A stretch of 64,000 bases of DNA, from NCBI GenBank assembly GCA_934045905.1, contig OW203763.1:46245494-46309493 (forward strand). The letters are read 5' to 3'. A program made the translations under genes and the position numbers. The notes under the pieces were generated by a model. That model did no database searches, had not been told where the DNA came from, and was given only the letters and a program-made list of their open reading frames with translations. Below are positions 1 to 12,200 of this stretch, in pieces (the first letter of the stretch is position 1; each line of letters begins with the position of its first letter). The stretch is from Leuctra nigra (lineage: Eukaryota > Arthropoda > Insecta > Plecoptera > Leuctridae).

Positions 1-1235
1 TACCTACATTCATATATTTTAAAACAGTTTCCCTTCATTAGGTATTCTAATCACAATAAAATAATTTGTAAAAATTGGCCCACTGTGCCCCATGCTTAGG
101 AAAGGAGCAGACTGTCGAGAGCAAACACATCAATTTACTCTCCAAAACAAAATTGAGATTTAGAAAACCATGTTGCTGACTCTGGGTATTATAGAGACCC
201 TAGTTGTCCAATGATTAACTTCATTATAATTATGTATTTGAAAAATGTAAAATTATAATTTAAAAATCTTTTTGAATAAATTTACTTGTACATTTGAGGA
301 TAAAAATCAAAGATTATACTACCATGGAGTATTGAACATTGGACTTATTGCATTACATTGTGGAGCCCTTTGGGCAAGTTTTAAATTATATTAATAGATT
401 CATTCATGTTACATATTAAATTATTTTAATAAATTGGATTTGTCATATCTTATGAACAAATTTACTCGTACTTGTATCTGAATAATTATAAATAATGTTG
501 TATCGCAAGTTTGTCTACTGACAAAATAGGTAATACCAAGTCTCCAATAGTATGTTTTAATTTCAATTTATTTTTATGCATGTAGGTAGGTGCATACTTG
601 ACCAATTAAAAATGGTATTTGAAAGAAGTGGATTGTCTGATAAAGATTTGATGGTATCATCCGATGAAGTAGATGCTAATGCGTCTTCTAACTCTAGTAT
701 TTCATGGATTGATCATCAAAGAACCTGAGCAGCAGAAAATCCATTTCCTTCAAATACCGTTTTGACTTTGACCAAGTATACACAGTACACACACAAAACA
801 AATTCTTGCTTTTGTGATTTGTAATATCACAGTTTGATGTGAATAGTGTTGTTTGGTTAAGACTCGCTTATGCAAGAACAGACATGTCCAGAACGAAGGG
901 TGTGCTGTATGTTAGTGAAATGAAGAGAGTAAGAAATAAGATGGGAGAGATACATGTGGTGTGGAGAATATCAACTAAAAGATGAAAGCAATGGAATAAG
1001 TGTGTTAGAATGGGAGAAACAGAATTGTGAAGAGAGCTCAAGACAGGCGACCGGTTGGGAACAGAAATGTGGGAAGCGAGGAAAAGTTGGAATGGTGCAA
1101 TAAAATAAGGATCAAGCTTTACGGGTATAGAGAAAGTAGAAGACGAAGAAGATGTGAATAGTCAGGATTTTACTAATTGATTTCGGTGGCAGGTCTTGTG
1201 TAGGTGTTCATAGGTTGTATTACATTTGGTTTCAG
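1..1235 (+). other. GBE1 intron, left edge of window
   Basis: Sequence upstream of the first GBE1 exon seen. It is AT-rich, without an exon that I can support. It holds the small transposon at 590-783. A stretch near 930-1110 resembles part of the sequence near 24340-24495 (shared words such as aattgtgaagagag), probably degraded copies of one repeat. Confidence 0.5.
590..783. mobile_element. Small terminal-inverted-repeat transposon (MITE)
   Basis: The ends form an imperfect inverted repeat of about 45 bp: left gtgcatacttgacc then ggtatttgaaag; right end, reverse-complemented, gtgtatacttggtc then ggtatttgaagg. About 190 bp, no coding capacity. The interior words (gataaagatttg, catc-gatgaag) recur in the element at 28079-28301, so the two are one family. 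Confidence 0.6.
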
Positions 1236-1536
1236 GCTACAACTGTATTCAACTGATGGCAATAATGGAACACGCTTATTACGCCAGCTTCGGTTATCAA
1301 GTGACCAGTTTCTACGCAGCTTCGAGTCGTTACGGCACTCCTGATGAATTGAAGGAGTTGGTCGATGTCGCTCATGCCCACGGCTTGTACGTTCTCCTTG
1401 ACGCCGTGCATTCCCACGCCTCGAAGAACGTACTAGATGGGTTGAACCAGTTTGACGGCACAAACACTTGTTTCTTCCACGATGGCCCCCGAGGAGAGCA
1501 CAGCCTTTGGGACAGTAGACTCTTCAACTACTCACA
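1236..1536 (+). CDS. GBE1: GBE1 exon (first in window): GH13 region I
   Basis: The exon opens after a ttcag acceptor with [20 protein letters not shown], the near-invariant start of the GBE barrel core, and ends at CTCACA/GTATGT. It holds [12 protein letters not shown], the region I Asp-x-x-His motif, and the [10 protein letters not shown] segment. It begins in phase 1 (the first Gly codon is split), so at least one exon lies further left. An open frame on the opposite strand across this exon is a shadow. Confidence 0.95.
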
Positions 1537-4500
1537 GTATGTAATTTCAATTACTAGCAACTAAATGAACAATTAGACCAGTGGTACTCCACCTTTTTGA
1601 CTTGCGGGCCAATAATTCAAATTTGCTTTTGTTGGCGGGCCGCACTTTTTAAAAAAGTACAGTAATGCTCACGTGATCAGGTATGTTCATTCCAGGTGCG
1701 TAGAAACTACTCATATCATGGGGAAGGGGGGGGGGGGGCAAAGCCCCTCTGCCTAAGCCCTCAGGGCGTTTTTTTTAATTTAACAATTTAAAATTGATTC
1801 TGGGGCTCTAAAATACACAAACTGAAGCAAACTACCCTCCAATTGTTGCCCCGCAGCCGGCAGGCAGGGCATTTTTTTTTTAGAATTTGAAGCAAAGTTA
1901 AGATTTTGGGATGCTAAACTTAATTTTGTATGGAGAGTAAGGGGTCAGTCAACTAGCACCCTGGACCCTTACCTAATATTGCTATATTTCAGTAGCACCG
2001 TGTTACTGTAGAACGATCGGCTAGTTGCCATGGCGACAATGTTAATTCTTATGGCTAAAAGTTTTAAAACAAAAGTTGTGCTACAGTAACACGGTGCTAC
2101 TGAAATATAGCGATATTAGGTAAGGGTCCTGCAGTCTGCTTTCTACGTGCCAGCTTCATTCAGTGCCTTGTTTATGTAACATTTGGGTGGATTGTTGGCT
2201 GGGACGAGCGGTCGGTTAAAATCCCATAGTTACAAATTGATTAGATGTTGATAATACCACTTTATTCAAGATTAACACGTTCTACAAAATATGTTATAAA
2301 AAACCCTACATGATGGAATGGAGTGGACTAACTAGAAGCCTGTGCTGAACTCTACTGACTATTGCATGCTTCCGATGGTCGCATCAATAGTATAGATGAC
2401 ACAGCTAATCACACGGTCTGATCGTGAGATCGGCTGAGCTAGCTTGCGCGTAAAGCCTTGCAGTGTAGATATAAAGAGAAACCTGACATCCTAATAATGT
2501 CGAATTACCGCGTGGTCAGTTCAGACTTCTAGTGGGAAAATGTACATAAAAATTGTACTTGTTACATTTATTAGGAAAAGAATCTAACAATGTTTCACAC
2601 GCCAAAACTCTTTCTTTGTGTCGTTTCTTCCGTTGACGCTCCATTGTTGGTTTGTGGTTTTGGCCCTAAAAAGGGCCGTTGGCCACGACGTTTTGGCAAA
2701 GTTTGTTACGCCATCCTCAGGTGTCGGAGGTCTTCGCCATCTCCTTCTGGCTGATTGGCCTGTTGACCAATGAAATCAGGACATCTGGCTTTATGCCAAT
2801 TTTACCTGCTGCATTATGATTGGTCGGCACGAAATTCTTCACGAATTTAGTCGGCGACTGACAGCGCCCTCAGATATCCAACGCTGAGGTTGGCCGTGGA
2901 AATCGATCCCACGGACTCGCCTCTATGCGGCTGAGACGCTCGATGAGTGGGTTGGAGTTCTCGGCGAGCTGCTCGTAGAACCGTTGGTTGATCCTGAGCA
3001 GATGGTCCGCCAAGAACTTCAAATCCAGCTGCTGGTGGACGTCATTGGATCTCGTGAAGCGTGGGACCCCTAGGATGAGCTTCCCTACCTTGTTTTGCAC
3101 CCGCTGCAGGATTCGCAGCAGGTGCGTAGCGCAGCCGCTCCAGACTGGAGCGGCGTTCGGAGGTCTTCGACTGGGCTGTGGGCTTTTATGGGAAGCGGTG
3201 TTGTGCTCCTCATTCCTCATTGGTCCGTCTGGTTTTGAGCCGAGTTCTCATTGGCCGGCTTGGTTTTGGGCCGCGTTCTCATTGGCCGGCTTGGTTTTGG
3301 GCCGCATTCTCATTGGCCGGCTTGGTTTTGGGCCGCGTTCTCATTGGCCGGCTTGGTTTTAGGCCGCATTCTCATTGGCCGGCTTGATTTTGGGCTGAGT
3401 TCTCGTTGGCTCGAGCGCTGACTACCCAACATCGCCGACTACCCGCGAGCAGCAGACTGCCCAGCTGCCAACACCAGGGCAGCCAAACGCGCTCGAGCCA
3501 ACGAGAACTCAGCCCAAAATCAAGCCGGCCAATGAGAACGCGGCCATTTTTCATCACCATTCGACCTCCGACAGCTGAGGATGGTGGAACAAACTTTGCC
3601 GAAACGTCGTGGCCAACGGGCCTTTTTAGGGCCAAAACCACAAACTAACAATGGAGCGTCAACCGAAGAAACGACACAAAGTAACTGCAACGGCTCCCAG
3701 ACTCTCAGTCAATTTTTCCAAAACTCTTTTACACTTTTTTTTTACTTACTTTTCTTTTCACACTCTTTTACAATTTTCAGAATTGGTAAAAGGCTTCATT
3801 TTTGTTGCAACAAGTATGATTTACATTTAGCTTTCGTCGCATTTTCAGCTTGATGCGTGAATCCTAAGATTTCTCTCAAATGAAACGAGAAATCGTTATT
3901 TTTTTTTAAATATTATTTTCACAGTGTACACATTTTGTGAATAAGTAGGTACCTATTTGAAACATCAACTGGGGGCCGCCACAAAAATTAGTCCCGCGGG
4001 CCGTAGGTTGAGTACCACTGAATTAGACTGTAACCGACCTTTATGATGGGCCATATTGTCTTGTATATCACTGCCTCTTTAATGCCCATCACTTTGTCCA
4101 TTATCTACTCGCCATTCATAGTTTGCATATCTTAACCTCGATTCAACTGTAGAGTTGGGGTTTGTCAGCATATAAATGTTTAAATTGTATAATCGTCTGA
4201 CATCATTTTGATTTGTATTGAGCTGGTAATATTACATCTCTTGTTTGATCATTCTGATCAGCTTGAGATAACTCTGTCAATGCAGAAACTATCGTTGTAT
4301 ACCTTAGAACTATCTTACTACCTATGTATCTACTTCTTCTTCTTCTTCTTCTTCTTCAATTTAATTTGAATGACCCCACTTAACTAGAAGTATTTCGGCC
4401 AGTTTTAATTTTAATTTGATCGTTATTTCACACAATACGACGATTTAAATAGTAGGTAATATATTGAATTGCTGATCTAAAATAAGAGTTGCACAAAAAA

Positions 4501-4916
4501 TCTAATAATTTAGCCGATGATAAGAGATTTCTTAATAATTTAAGAGCGGTCTTGTGCACATTGTGGTTCAATGGCGTATTGAATCCCCTACGTATCTAGA
4601 CTGCAACCACTACTATTGTCACTCTTGTCTGTGACAAATAGTTTCTACTAGATTTATTTTAGTTTTTTTTGTACAAAATAAATCTTAATTAAATTAAGTA
4701 GAAAGTGCAACTGTAAAATCATTTATATCACACATTAGCATTTTATCATTGAAGGGCTCCATTTCCATTTTACGTAATCATCTTTATAATCAATATTAGT
4801 TATAATATTAGCCATTCGTCATTTATTATTCTCAATTTCAATTTATTAATTATTTTACTATACTGTGTCCTAGTGGCAGTCATGTCTTATGACAGTGTTT
4901 TGTTTATTAAATAAAG

Positions 4917-4954
<38 letters not shown>

Positions 4955-7900
4955 TGTAAATTCTTAATAAACTTTATTCACCATTGTCTAAGTTTAGTAG
5001 GTAGCTTATAGCAGCGGCTAGTACGTAAAAAGTTGCATAAATCATGGGAAGAGAGAAAAACATCTAAATTATTTTCATGTCAAAAAAATGTTTTTAATGT
5101 GGTTTCAAAATGTTTAAAAATTTACCAGTTTAAGCCGAATCCCAACCCTTCTAGAATTTCGAAATATTGATTAAGAAGCAATCATTTTATATATTACCAA
5201 ATCAATCCACCATGTGTTAATGTTTCCCAAGGATATTAGAAAATTTGTATTTTTATCATGTGGTTAGTGTGCGTGTTATGGCTTCAACAACCAGTAGGTT
5301 TACCTTAGTATTTTGTACTTTTCTTTTAATTCTCTCGTAAGGATTTTCTGAAGTATCAGCTATATTATTATTCTTCTTTCTCTTCTTTTCAGGTACGAGG
5401 TACTGCGGTTTTTACTGTCAAACTTGCGTTGGTACATCGACGAGTATGGCTTTGATGGCTTTAGGTAAGATTTTCGAGTTCTCTCTAGTTCCAAACACAA
5501 TTGAGATAACACAATGCAGAATGCATGCGTAAGACACTATAAATAATAACTGATTAATCGATTCTTTTCTTTCGATTAATCCATTTTTTTTTAATCGATT
5601 CTTGGTCTTTCGATATATCGATATATCGATTCTGGTTTTGTTCGTCAAGGACAAAAATCGTCACGAGTGAGCGAGAAAGAAAGACGACGAATCATGAAGA
5701 AAGACGAACATCTGAGCATCTTATACATCTGAGCTTTCCCCTTCTTAAATCAATTCCTTACTTTGTTTTTAATACTGATGAAGATCTTGTTAAGAAAAAA
5801 TTAAGATTTGAGGGAAAGAATCGATTTTTTTTCGATATATCGATTCTTTGACCATGAAAAATCAAATCAAATCATATGATCTCCTCATACCAATTCTCTG
5901 TCAGAATCGAATCAATTGATAAATCGATTCTTGTACTAAGTTTGCCCATCCTTCCCCATTCTTCTACCTTTTATCTAGACGCGCTGGTAGTGTGCCGCTG
6001 CCAAGCACCTTGCTACACCACTATGCAAGTTATCCTGCGACCAGTCAAGTGCCATAACTTAATAAAAATGAATCTACTTTGAAATATCGAGAAATATAGA
6101 ATATCGAGCTTGTAGCATTTGTTTACAAGAGGGCCTACCACAAGAAGATGAAAGGAGAAGTTTACATGGCCTGTAAAAATTTAATGCACCAAGTGTGATG
6201 TCTTAATTTTTTTTAAATTTGATTTCAAAATGGTTTATTTTTTTATTTTAAAGCTATTAAACTTTCTTTTCTTTGTCGAAATTTGTAATTGAAGGTTGCT
6301 TCCATGCCGAATTGAAGAATAACGTTTGATGTTTAGTAAAGTGCTTGGCAGCTTGGTGACATGTTTTGACGGATTTGACGGAAATTTGCTTAGCCCTCCT
6401 TTTAAATCTTCCTTTTAAGTGTGGAGGACGGCCGGATGTGCTTGGCAGTTTTTTTTTTACAAGTTTTTGTATGTGTGGGGATGATTTTAACTGATAAAGT
6501 ATATGGCCAGTTTTGATCCATCTATATTATCATAGGAGTGGAGAAGTTTCTACAAGATTCCATACTAAAAAGTGTTGAGCAAAATTTTGAAGAAACTTGT
6601 TTTATATTTTAGTTTGTACTGTAACCTACAATCCTGAAATGGTAACTAATTTCTTTCGCTGTAAGTGTAAATTATAAAAAGCATTCCACGTCTGTCCTAA
6701 AGCCCATAGGAGTATGGAGTATGACTAGTGATGGCAATTTTCTGAAAAAATTTTTTTTTGAAAATTTTTTAAATTACTATTTTTATTGCTTTATTGCACA
6801 CAATTGTTGATAATATATCAGAAAAAAGCGTAAAATCAAAATCAAAATAAAAGTCAAATATAAGCCCAAATCTCAGTTTTTCTTCATTGTAATTTTGGCC
6901 AGACTGTAATTTCTACATAGGCGGGAAATTTGAATGCTGTATTAATGATCATTTTGCACATTTACCACTCTGACAACAACACGCATCATAATAGAGTTCA
7001 GTATGCATCCCAAGTATGCCCACACATTTATTAAATCAAATAAAATTGATTTAAACTTTTTCAAAAATTTTCAATTTTTTCAATGGTCATTGAAAATTTT
7101 CTGAAAATTTTCAAATGAAAATTTTCAATGGTGCCATCACTAAGTATGACGTTATGGAACGAATGAAATGAAAATACTTGTAGACATACGAAAATTAACT
7201 GACTACTCGAAACGAATTGAAATACATAGAAATGTATCTATTATTTATTCCGTGCGGCCATACATCTGTTACCACTGTGGTCATTTGTCATCTCATGATT
7301 CCAATCTTCTGCGGCCCAAATATATCCAGCCTCCAATATTTTTCCGGAGAAGTTTCCGATCTTTTTCTTCTCTATATTTTTTTTTTTTAATAAATGTTAG
7401 AAAAGTTAATTACTGCCATTTGAAGGACTGGAACTGAGTGTTACTTCATCATAAATGCGCAGAAAATATCATAATTATCTTAGGTGATACAAGCGCTCGG
7501 CCGTTTTAGAAAATTGAGAGAGAAAATTTGTTTCATAAGTGGGTGTAACTTTGATAGGATGTTCACATGATCAGTCTGATTGTATATTAGCATTGACTAC
7601 CCCTCAGTATGGGACTCGTGACTGCTTTAGCTGCAGCACTGAATGCTTCCGCCGATGTCTAAGGCCGCACTACAAACCACGATTCTGGCAATATAAAGAC
7701 ATTATTATTAATTTTGTTCAATGCTACAACATGCCTTCATATTTATAACATAGGCCTAAATTAAGCTTATTGTTGTGCTGCGTCAGCTTTCCGTACAATC
7801 TTTCCAAATGTAAGACGATCTCAGGCGGACGAGTGAAGAATTTGACCTTGGTCTGTACGTAAGAACGGGGCGGTTCCGTTTGTCACTAGACATCGACGAC

Positions 7901-9180
7901 AGATGACTGGCCAGTCGCATGTCCCCACCCCCAGTGTACGTCAATGATATTAGTAACACTTTTTAATTTTTTGCTTCTTGCATTGTTAATTAGGCGCCGG
8001 TTATTCAACAAAACCGCGCAAAACTATGAAATTTCCGATACGATTGGAGACCATACCCGGGAACCAATTGATCTCAAATTTTAATCATGATTAGATGAAA
8101 AACAAACTAAGGATTATCACTTGGCACATTTTTGAAATTTAATTTTATACGGCTCCCAGCGAGCCAAGAAAAAAGCTAATTTTTCACCAAAAATCCACTA
8201 ATTATTACTAACTAGGGGCTGTGCATAAAGGACGTCACGCTAAAAATGGGATATTTTGACACCCCCCCCTCCCCCCTGTCACGCTGTGTCACACTTTTCG
8301 AGACCCCCCCCCCCCCCTAAAAGGACGTCACAAATCTATCTCTACCCCCCCTTAAATAGAATATGTTTGACTGTAAAATGTATCAGAATTTCTCGTTTTT
8401 AGCGGAATTTTCGGTCCCGACAAATCAACTGAAATTAAAAATGCTTGAAAATATCTATATCAAAACGTGACGTCCTACTGCCTCCAGTACCCCCCCTCCC
8501 CACTGTCACACTGTGTCCTATACTGGTGCACCCCCCCTCCCCCCCTGAAGCGTGACGTCCTTTATGCACAGCCCCCTAGAGGGTCCCGTCATGTAAACCA
8601 TGACCAAAGCGCACCAGTGAGATATGCGTAAATATAAAACGACAGCAATATTTGTCAGCAGAGTGTGCGTCGACATGATACGTCGTTAGTACTTAGCAGA
8701 CCAAATGCCCAACAAAATACGTAAATGAGAAACGAAGGAAGGCTATTTTATTTATTCATACCTATTCTGGGAAATCAATTTCATAATTCTCCAAATTTTG
8801 GAGATCCAAACGTAAACCATGTATTATAAAAATTAAAAAAATTATAATGTCAGAATGCGCCTTTAAAACTTAAAATAATATACATGACACCGATATCGTA
8901 ACCCGATACACACGACATATTCTTCTTTTGTAATACAAATGCATGGTGGGCTTTATTATATCCGTTCCTCAGAGGTAGGTTATAAGAGCGGAAGGCCATT
9001 TGTTTTGGATTTCTCGGTTTTGAAATTATGTAATCAAGCTCTATCAAGTACCTACCATTGACTGATGTTTTATATTGAAGTATTCTCTTACACAATGGCC
9101 CATGTCATCATTACAAATATAATTGGATGAAGTCAGGTAAGAATTACTGGTTTTTGAGCTCACTTTAAGAAACATTGAAA

Positions 9181-9215
<35 letters not shown>

Positions 9216-12200
9216 AATAAATAATTGAAAAATAAATTTAAAATCGAAATTAAAAAAATTAAAAATAAAGCTAGGCGCATTGTGTCAAGAAGAAGGCAAC
9301 ATAAGAAAGAAGATGACGATAAAGGAGCCAGAAAGTAGGAAGAAGATAGAAGAAATCTACATGGTCGGTGCAAATTCAATGCGCCAAGCTTTATTTTTAA
9401 TTTTTTTTATTTCGATTTTAAATTTATTTTTTTAGTCGTTTTTATTTTTTATATTTGTTAAAGTTTACAATGATGGTTCACTTAGATTGTATTCTTCAAA
9501 TTTGGACACAACGTTAGGTTTATATAGTGTTGTGCTTGGCGGCAGTAACTGGGCGAAATGATTTCACGAATTTTAAGTGCGAAAATGTTTAAACAATATA
9601 TTATTGCTTGGCCCTTCTTTTAGATCTCAATTGTTTTAAGTGGGAAGGTGCTTGGCAGTTTTTTTTACAAGTTTTTGTTTTTGTACAACATGTCATATGG
9701 GGTATAAGTTTATAGCAGCTTTCACTGATCATTAAGTGTTACCTATCATTACAGTTAACGCCAACAACGTCACTTCTTGTCTACAATAGTTCCGAAGTTA
9801 GTATAACGAAAGGGTCAATTTCTTTTGGTTGAATTTGAGTTATCTCAAATTATAATTTGTTAAAAGTTCCCAACTTTGAGTCATGTGAATAACGTAAATT
9901 GTACGTGTATCGTTCCGGTGTAGACCGAAATTTGTGCGTTCATCTCGTACTACATATTTGTAGCCACTTAGTAAACTGAAAGGTACACGAAAGATAGATG
10001 ATTGCAAATGCGTTTCCTCATTTTTAAATTCTCCCAAGTTCACTTTTTTATGTCATATAAACTCAATTGGTAAAGATCTAAAAGATGAAACATTTTAAAT
10101 AAAATTCGGATGGTTTTTGGAAGGCAATGTAACTTAAAAGGAACTTAGTTAAGATTAACTAGCTGAGCCACCTGGTGCTTATAGTGCTGGTGGGAAGGAG
10201 TATGAAGGGTGATGAAATTTACGCTACCCGCCTTACTCGCCTATGTACACGGATAGCATGGGCCGGCCTATACCTGGCATCTCCACCTCTCTGCCTCTCC
10301 CTGACGGGTCAACTTAATGTTTACCTTTGTTCATGGCAAATACGATCGATGTCCATTTATTATTGTTGTCTTCTTCTATAGGTACTTGTATACAGCTATC
10401 TAGCTTGCATTTTAATTAGTCTACTGATCTTATTTAGTGATTATTATATTGTTTTGTGATGTTGCTGTGGAAGATAATATTTTCATATTTTCAAACCAGG
10501 AAACTACTTCGTGCTATTGCCTGTACTTCAAGAATATTATTGTATTGCCGATGTAAACAAGCCAGACCACTTCCGTATATAACGTTCGCATCAAAACCAA
10601 TGTTTATTTCATTAGTGTCAGATTAGGAGGAACATCAGTTTCAGGTTTATTTATTTCCATTAAACAATGCCACTTGATGAGACTTTGACTCACAGTTTGG
10701 AAATAAATCATGATAATTTAAAAGCGTTTTATTATTCTAACTTTTTAACGTAGGCATTGTTGGATGATGAAATGAAATTTAAATCTCTCATACCCACAGA
10801 TTTCCATTAAATGTTTTACACACCTATAAATACACCTTTGCATGGACCCTTTAGTCAGACATGGGCAGTATCTAGATACTTGTATCTTAAGATACGTATC
10901 TTAGATACATTTGTATCTTGTATCTAGTATTTTAAATACATGAGCCAAATGTATCTGTATCTTGTATTTTAAATACCCATTTCTAAAGTATTTTGTATCT
11001 TTTTTGAAGATTTAAAATACAAGATACATTTTTATGAGCCTAGAATTTCAAAGATAGCTTGATCTCTTGCTTGATTTCTAACAAGCATCAAATAATACAC
11101 GTTGCCGTATTGAATCGATCAAGAAAATGTTAAGTATGTTGCCTTACAAATAGAACAAATTAAAATTTAATTTAGAAAGTAAGTCCCTACATTTTTTACT
11201 GTTGGATGATATGTATGAGAATAAAAAAAAAGGATCTTTAAATGTATCTTTTTTGAAGTATCTAAAGATACTATCTTGTATCTTGTATTTTAAATACATC
11301 TCTAAAATGTATCTTGTATCTTGTATTTTAGATACCCAAATTAAAAGTATCAGTATCTTGTATTCCAAATACATTGAAACAGAGTATTTTGCCCATGTCT
11401 GCCTTTAGTGTAGTTTCTTGTTTATTGTAACCGAGCTTCTAAGATTGACAAATTAGGTACAACATCTGAAATAATGAAATAATTTCGACTAAGTTGTGAA
11501 CACCTAATATACCTAGTAATGGAGCCATTTTGTGTGGTTTCTTGTTTCGTAACTGAACCATCAAGATTGACAAATTACCATAATTAAAATAATAACATTT
11601 ATTTTAGAAACTTAAAGTTGTGATCACGTAATTGATGCACGTAATGAAGCCTTTTTGTGTGGTTTCTTGTTTCGTGTTGTTCTTGTTTCTTGTTGAGCCA
11701 CCAATATTGACAAATTAACTCTATTTTAAATAATTAAATAAGTGTGACAAATGAAAAGTTGTAAACACCTAATACACAGAATATTAGTAATGGAGCCTTT
11801 ACTGAATTTTACTATTTACTTAATTAACTGAATTTTACATAATTAAATAATTCTGACAAATTAAAAGTTGTGACACCCTAATGCACCCAGTAATGGAGCC
11901 TTTTTTGTGTGGTTTCTAGTTTAGTAACTGAGCCACCAAGATTCTGTTGATTAGCATGACCACGAATTGTTTTATTGCACAGTTTTACGTACAACGTGTA
12001 CATTGACAAATCATTATTATAGTCCAATGAATATAATATTAAAAAGAGTAACTATGTAATCGTTGAATGTATTCGGATTAACATTTTGAATATATACTTA
12101 AGAAGGTTAAACATTTTTTAAGTAAATAAAAAGATAAAAAAATAAAACGTTTATTACGGGGATCGAACCCGTCAACGCCGTGTTCGAAGTCTCATGCCTC

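Larger units (their letters stand above)
2590..3690. mobile_element. Inverted-repeat element nested in the hAT element
   Basis: The outer ~120 bp on each side are inverted copies: tgtgtcgtttcttc, gctccattgtt, ggccacgacgttttggc and catcctcag on the left; their complements on the right, ending near cgaagaaacgacaca. The interior has a Jockey-like reverse transcriptase remnant and a minisatellite. The inner motif gccgaaacgtcg recurs in many arthropod retroelement ends. Superfamily unknown. Confidence 0.6.
1579..4020. mobile_element. hAT-type composite transposon, 2.4 kb
   Basis: The terminal inverted repeat cagtggtact(c)aacct and a perfect 8-bp target duplication AATTAGAC (1571-1578 and 4021-4028) mark a hAT superfamily insertion in a GBE1 intron. 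No transposase is readable. It carries nested material: an inverted-repeat element at 1963-2129, a second inverted-repeat element from about 2590 to 3690 with a reverse transcriptase fragment, and a 31-bp minisatellite. Its left part shares words (gattctggg, ctctaaaat) with the hAT element at 56814-57282. Confidence 0.85.
1537..5392 (+). other. GBE1 intron (3.9 kb)
   Basis: Contains the hAT composite 1579-4020, a (ttc)n tract near 4330-4355 and a (ct)n microsatellite near 4919-4950. The remainder is AT-rich with no exon that I can support. Confidence 0.7.

Noticed and set aside
1173..1463. Minus-strand ORFs opposite the first GBE1 exon
   Set aside because: They are shadows of the GBE1 coding strand without recognisable motifs.
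3178..3648. Trp/Pro/Leu-rich ORFs
   Set aside because: They are translations of the 31-bp minisatellite and its inverted copy.
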